Of a DNA stretch of 15,169 bases, positions 12,629 through 15,169 are shown piece after piece. The position numbers and the translations under genes are program-made. A model generated the notes under the pieces. That model searched no databases, had not been told where the DNA came from, and was given only the letters and a program-made list of their open reading frames with translations. The stretch covers positions 1 through 15,169 of the forward strand of contig JAMDAJ010000017.1 in the NCBI GenBank assembly GCA_023485925.1. Direction: 5' to 3'. Numbering within the stretch: the stretch's first letter is position 1; each line of letters opens with the position of its first letter. The DNA comes from Patescibacteria group bacterium (GTDB lineage Bacteria > Patescibacteriota > Doudnabacteria > UBA920 > 2-01-FULL-50-11).

Positions 12629-13825
12629 ATGGAAGAGCCAAACAAAAATTCGCAAAATCAACCGGACAAAGTCAAGCTGATATTCGACGTCATGCCGCAA
12701 GGCGGTGCGGCGGAGAACTTGCCTGACACGGTAAGAGCTATTGATCTCCCAATGTCTCCTTCAGCCGGGTCGACGTCGCCAAAAGCGACGCCGAAGATGC
12801 CGGAAGAGATCGTTTCTCCAGACGCCGCAAGCGAGTCGGTAAGAGTGGCGGAGAAGAGCCGGAGGCGCGTCAGCATGCCGCACCTCAATTTTAAATGGAT
12901 AATAATCATCGTGGGCATTTTGGTTCTGGGTGTAGCGGGGTATTTTGGCTATCTGTATTATTCGAGTTTAACGAGCTCCACCGAAGAGGATTTGCTCCTG
13001 AAGAAGCCCGCTGTGGAGGGTACGGCGGCAATGCCGGATGAATGGTTGAACAAATATTTTGGCAGCGCCGATTGTGCGTCGGCGATCTGCGGCTCGGCCG
13101 CTGACCCGGATAATGACGGGCTAACCAACAGTCAAGAACAAAAATATTCCACCGATCCCAATAACCCCGATAGCGACTTTGACGGTTTGTCCGACAGCGA
13201 CGAAGTACAAGTTTACAATACCGATCCGCGCGTCGCCGATACGGACGGCGATAAATTCGAGGATGGCGACGAGGTTCGTAATGGTTACAGCCCTACTCTT
13301 GGCGGTTCCGAACGGATATCGTCCGTGGAGAAGCAGGTCATCGCCGATAACACGGAGAAATACGGCTTGCACGAGCCGACCCAAACCTTCTTAAGTTTGC
13401 AGACTTTAAAGCCCGTCTTTAACGGTGGCACCGCCAGCTCCTCGCCGTTCGTCCTGAGCGCTCCCAAAGGCGGAGCAATGGTACTGCAGGAGAATGCCAT
13501 CCGGTTCACGTATAACGCGAGCAGCTCTATAAATTTGATCGCGGCTCCCTTGGAACTAACTGCCGCTGAAATGCCGAGCTATCTTAACTCTCTTCGAACA
13601 GTCGCGCCTAGCGAGGGGAAAGTAATTTACGTCGGCCAGCGGAAGATCGCCGGGTTGGATCTGCAGATTGACGAGAACACGCGCTCGCCGGGGGAGGGTA
13701 CGCACGCGCTTCGAGCTGTTTTCTCAAAAAGCGGTCGCATATATGTAGTTTATTACCAGGCCCCGGAATCGAAATGGGCGGAAAGCAGATTGTTGGCGGA
13801 AGTCATTATCAATAGCATTCGCTGA
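12629..13825 (+). CDS. Membrane-anchored thrombospondin type 3 repeat (calcium-binding) protein
   Basis: A 398-residue single-pass surface protein. A disordered Pro/Ser/Thr-rich N-terminal segment (1-80) is followed by basic residues (KSRRR) and one membrane helix (about 90-112), which puts the remainder outside. Residues 159-224 hold three Asp-rich thrombospondin type 3-like calcium-binding repeats: DPDNDGLTNSQE, DSDFDGLSDSDE and DTDGDKFEDGDE, with spacer phrases of the form '(Y)xTDP'. Two nearby cysteines (C149, C154) might pair. The C-terminal 120 residues form a separate domain with strands such as IYVVYYQAP and ILINSIR-like ends, resembling small lipoprotein-type folds, unidentified. It follows the small membrane-protein gene, and its TGA overlaps the next ATG by one base (TGATG), implying translational coupling. 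A structural or adhesive cell-surface role is likely but inferred. Confidence 0.85.
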   Translation: MEEPNKNSQNQPDKVKLIFDVMPQGGAAENLPDTVRAIDLPMSPSAGSTSPKATPKMPEEIVSPDAASESVRVAEKSRRRVSMPHLNFKWIIIIVGILVLGVAGYFGYLYYSSLTSSTEEDLLLKKPAVEGTAAMPDEWLNKYFGSADCASAICGSAADPDNDGLTNSQEQKYSTDPNNPDSDFDGLSDSDEVQVYNTDPRVADTDGDKFEDGDEVRNGYSPTLGGSERISSVEKQVIADNTEKYGLHEPTQTFLSLQTLKPVFNGGTASSSPFVLSAPKGGAMVLQENAIRFTYNASSSINLIAAPLELTAAEMPSYLNSLRTVAPSEGKVIYVGQRKIAGLDLQIDENTRSPGEGTHALRAVFSKSGRIYVVYYQAPESKWAESRLLAEVIINSIR

Positions 13826-14259
13826 TGAAATTTTTCAGAAACATATTCCAGCGGCTGTTCGGCGGGCAGAATGGCTCCGGAAAGGTTTTTTCGAATATTG
13901 TTGCGGCCGAGGTAAAAAAGATCGAAAAACATCCCAACGCCGACCGGCTGCGCATTGTCGAGCTCGATATCGGCAGCCGCATAGTCGAGCCGGTGGTGTG
14001 TGGGGCGTTCAATTTTCAAGTCGGAAACAAAGTCGCGCTGGCGCTGCCGGGCGCGACCATCCCCCAAGACATCCACTCGGAAACGCACGCGCCGTTCGTT
14101 TTAAAGGCTGCCACTATTCGCGGTGTCGAAAGCCAGGGGATGATCTGCGCCGCTTATGAACTTGGTCTCGGTCCGCTTTCGGACAAGCCGGAAATTGTGA
14201 TATTAAAAGACGATATCAAACCCGGCACGCCTTTCCAGCCGGTGATGCAAGTAATATGA
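13825..14259 (+). CDS. Free-standing tRNA-binding (EMAP/OB-fold) domain protein, PheT N-terminus-like
   Basis: A 144-residue protein built of one tRNA-binding OB-fold (EMAP II/Trbp111 type). After a basic amphipathic start (MKFFRNIFQRLFGGQ) come IVAAEVKKIEKHPNADRLRIVELD (25-48), VVCGAFNFQVGNKVALALPGATIP (57-80) and IRGVESQGMICAAYELGLG (97-115). 'HPNADRL…VCGA.N…G..V..ALPGA.iP…iRGveS.GMiC…ELGLG' is the pattern of the B2 domain at the N-terminus of bacterial PheT, which normally continues for another 650 or so residues. Here it ends after the domain, in a normal stop, and pheS follows 61 bases later. It overlaps the TSP3 stop by one base. Alternatives are a CsaA- or Trbp111-like stand-alone tRNA-binding protein, but the neighbour and motif details favour a PheRS accessory domain. 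Confidence 0.85.
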   Translation: MKFFRNIFQRLFGGQNGSGKVFSNIVAAEVKKIEKHPNADRLRIVELDIGSRIVEPVVCGAFNFQVGNKVALALPGATIPQDIHSETHAPFVLKAATIRGVESQGMICAAYELGLGPLSDKPEIVILKDDIKPGTPFQPVMQVI

Positions 14260-14274
14260 TTCAGCCGCTCCGCT

Positions 14275-14300
14275 GTTATCATGTATGCATACGTGATAAC
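14275..14300. promoter_or_regulatory. 26-bp near-perfect palindrome in the pheS leader
   Basis: GTTATCATGTATG (14275-14287) is followed directly by CATACGTGATAAC (14288-14300), its reverse complement apart from one position. It lies 20 bases upstream of the pheS ATG, just before the purine-rich ribosome-binding site (AGGAG 14304-14308, GGGAAG 14311-14316). It could be an operator or a leader hairpin. No T-run follows, so it is not a normal terminator, and no leader peptide rich in Phe codons is seen. Confidence 0.5.
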
Positions 14301-14320
14301 AATAGGAGAAGGGAAGAAAC

Positions 14321-15169
14321 ATGGGACAATATATCACGATTGACGTTTCAGAGGAGGAGCGATTAAAACAGACTTTGGAAAAGCGGACGGATTTCGAAGC
14401 GCAAAGGATCAGGCGCTATTTGAGCATGCCCGACCTTTCGCGCAGCGCAGGCAGTCCCATCAAAGAAGTTGTTGATCGGATACTGGCGCATCCGTATTTT
14501 AAAGATTTAGATGTTATCCAGACGCCGGAAATTCTGTCGGCCGACATCAGTTTTAATCTGTTCGATTTTCCGCCCGACCACCCGGCCCGTTCGCATTCCG
14601 ACACCTATTACGTGGATGACAAAAATATCCTGCGCACGCATACCACCATCATGTGGTATTACTATTTGAATAATGCCGGTGTGAAAGCCAAGATCGCCGC
14701 GAATGAGCCCATCGGCAGTTTCTGCTTTGGCAAGGTCTACCGCAAGGACGAGATCGACAGCAAGCATATGAACGTTTTCCACCAGATCGACGGGTGGTAT
14801 CTGGCGCCGAAGGCGGTAAAGACCATTGGAAAAACCGATTTGGAGGAGGCGCTTGGAAATATCGCTAAAGCCGTATTCGGGCCAAAGGTGAAATACCGGC
14901 TCAATCCCGACACGTTTCCATATACCGATCCGTCTTTGGAAATGGAAGTAGAGATCGGCGGACGGTGGGTGGAGGTAGTGGGTTGCGGCGTGGTGAAGGG
15001 TTCGGTTTTGGAAAAACTCGGCGTAGACCCGGAAAATTACACCGGTTGGGCGTTTGGGTTCGGTTTGGAACGCCTAGCCATCGCCAGCATGGATCTGCCG
15101 GACATTCGGTTGCTGTGGTCAACCGACCCGCGTGTGACCAAACAGTTGAAACTTGGTCAGAAATTCTCC
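14321..15169 (+). CDS. pheS: Phenylalanyl-tRNA synthetase alpha-type catalytic chain, 3' end outside the window
   Basis: An open frame of 283 codons with no stop before the window ends. It is the class II catalytic core of PheRS, which attaches phenylalanine to tRNA-Phe. Visible are FNLFDFPPDHPARSHSDTYY, LRTHTT (in the position of the usual LLRTHTSP), motif 2 in GKVYRKDEIDSKHMNVFHQIDG, VEVVGCGVV, and motif 3 in GWAFGFGLERLAIASMDLPDIRLLWS. Only about 45 residues precede the core, where typical bacterial PheS has about 100 with a coiled-coil arm. The chain also continues past the usual C-terminus: after TDPRVTKQL, where E. coli PheS ends in FLKQFK, it runs on as KLGQKFS and remains open. That may lead into a C-terminal anticodon-binding domain, as in mitochondrial PheRS. 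The start has a good ribosome-binding site (AGGAG and GGGAAG). The chain type is sure; the extension is inference. Confidence 0.92.
   Translation, partial: MGQYITIDVSEEERLKQTLEKRTDFEAQRIRRYLSMPDLSRSAGSPIKEVVDRILAHPYFKDLDVIQTPEILSADISFNLFDFPPDHPARSHSDTYYVDDKNILRTHTTIMWYYYLNNAGVKAKIAANEPIGSFCFGKVYRKDEIDSKHMNVFHQIDGWYLAPKAVKTIGKTDLEEALGNIAKAVFGPKVKYRLNPDTFPYTDPSLEMEVEIGGRWVEVVGCGVVKGSVLEKLGVDPENYTGWAFGFGLERLAIASMDLPDIRLLWSTDPRVTKQLKLGQKFS

Noticed and set aside
1..15169. Alternative genetic code (UGA as glycine)
   Set aside because: TGA stops end the PEP-synthase-domain, NYN, TSP3 and tRNA-binding genes exactly where the families should end, and reading through would run into hairpins or opposing genes.

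Overview
The window looks like a gene-dense chromosome segment from a Candidate Phyla Radiation (Patescibacteria) bacterium. The evidence is indirect. Gene families typical of that group occur together: a stand-alone pyruvate/PEP-synthase ATP-binding domain, a DUF5671-type membrane protein, a CAP-domain envelope protein, a thrombospondin-type-3 calcium-binding protein, and a UvrD helicase fused to a RecB-type nuclease. Several genes lack a Shine-Dalgarno, and one or two look leaderless. TGA acts as an ordinary stop, so this is not a UGA=Gly (code 25) lineage. Base composition is near-balanced to slightly GC-rich. No prophage, insertion-sequence transposase, CRISPR array or rRNA is visible.

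Layout. Positions 1-72 hold the end of an upstream reading frame. A leftward Nudix hydrolase gene (171-563), with its own promoter and terminator, sits between two palindromic repeat elements (74-138 and 640-724). Next is a rightward stand-alone PEP-synthase N-domain gene (734-1735) that carries a third hairpin element inside its reading frame. It converges on a leftward gene of unknown function (1744-2340), and both stop codons lie in one hairpin. A rightward block follows: rmuC (2447-3469, probably leaderless), a NYN-domain nuclease (3499-4011), about 250 bp of non-coding hairpins (4009-4262), a HAD phosphatase (4308-5015), tRNA-Arg(CCG) (5062-5133) and a DUF5671-like membrane protein (5203-6339). 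Then come a RibL/TagD-type nucleotidyltransferase overlapping a PIN-domain gene (6381-7254), a 24-bp perfect palindrome, the 977-residue helicase-nuclease (7314-10247) and a nine-pass membrane protein (10252-11202). A leftward CAP-domain protein (11199-12116) shares its stop with the membrane protein. A strong sigma-70-type promoter (12161-12189) opens the last rightward cluster: a small membrane protein, the TSP3 calcium-binding protein, a free-standing PheT-like tRNA-binding domain and pheS, which runs off the end.

Themes. DNA maintenance is represented by rmuC and the helicase-nuclease, and nucleotide or RNA handling by Nudix, NYN, PIN and the nucleotidyltransferase. The cell envelope is represented by the CAP, TSP3, DUF5671 and two other membrane proteins. 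The most interesting reading is at the right edge. The PheS-like chain lacks most of the usual N-terminal coiled-coil arm, continues past the normal PheS C-terminus, and follows a separate gene for the OB-fold tRNA-binding domain normally found at the N-terminus of PheT. This suggests a rearranged phenylalanyl-tRNA synthetase. Other points of interest are a hairpin repeat adopted as coding sequence in the PEP-synthase-domain gene, loss of two of four expected Fe-S cysteines in the helicase-nuclease, and two long palindromes just upstream of the helicase and pheS starts.
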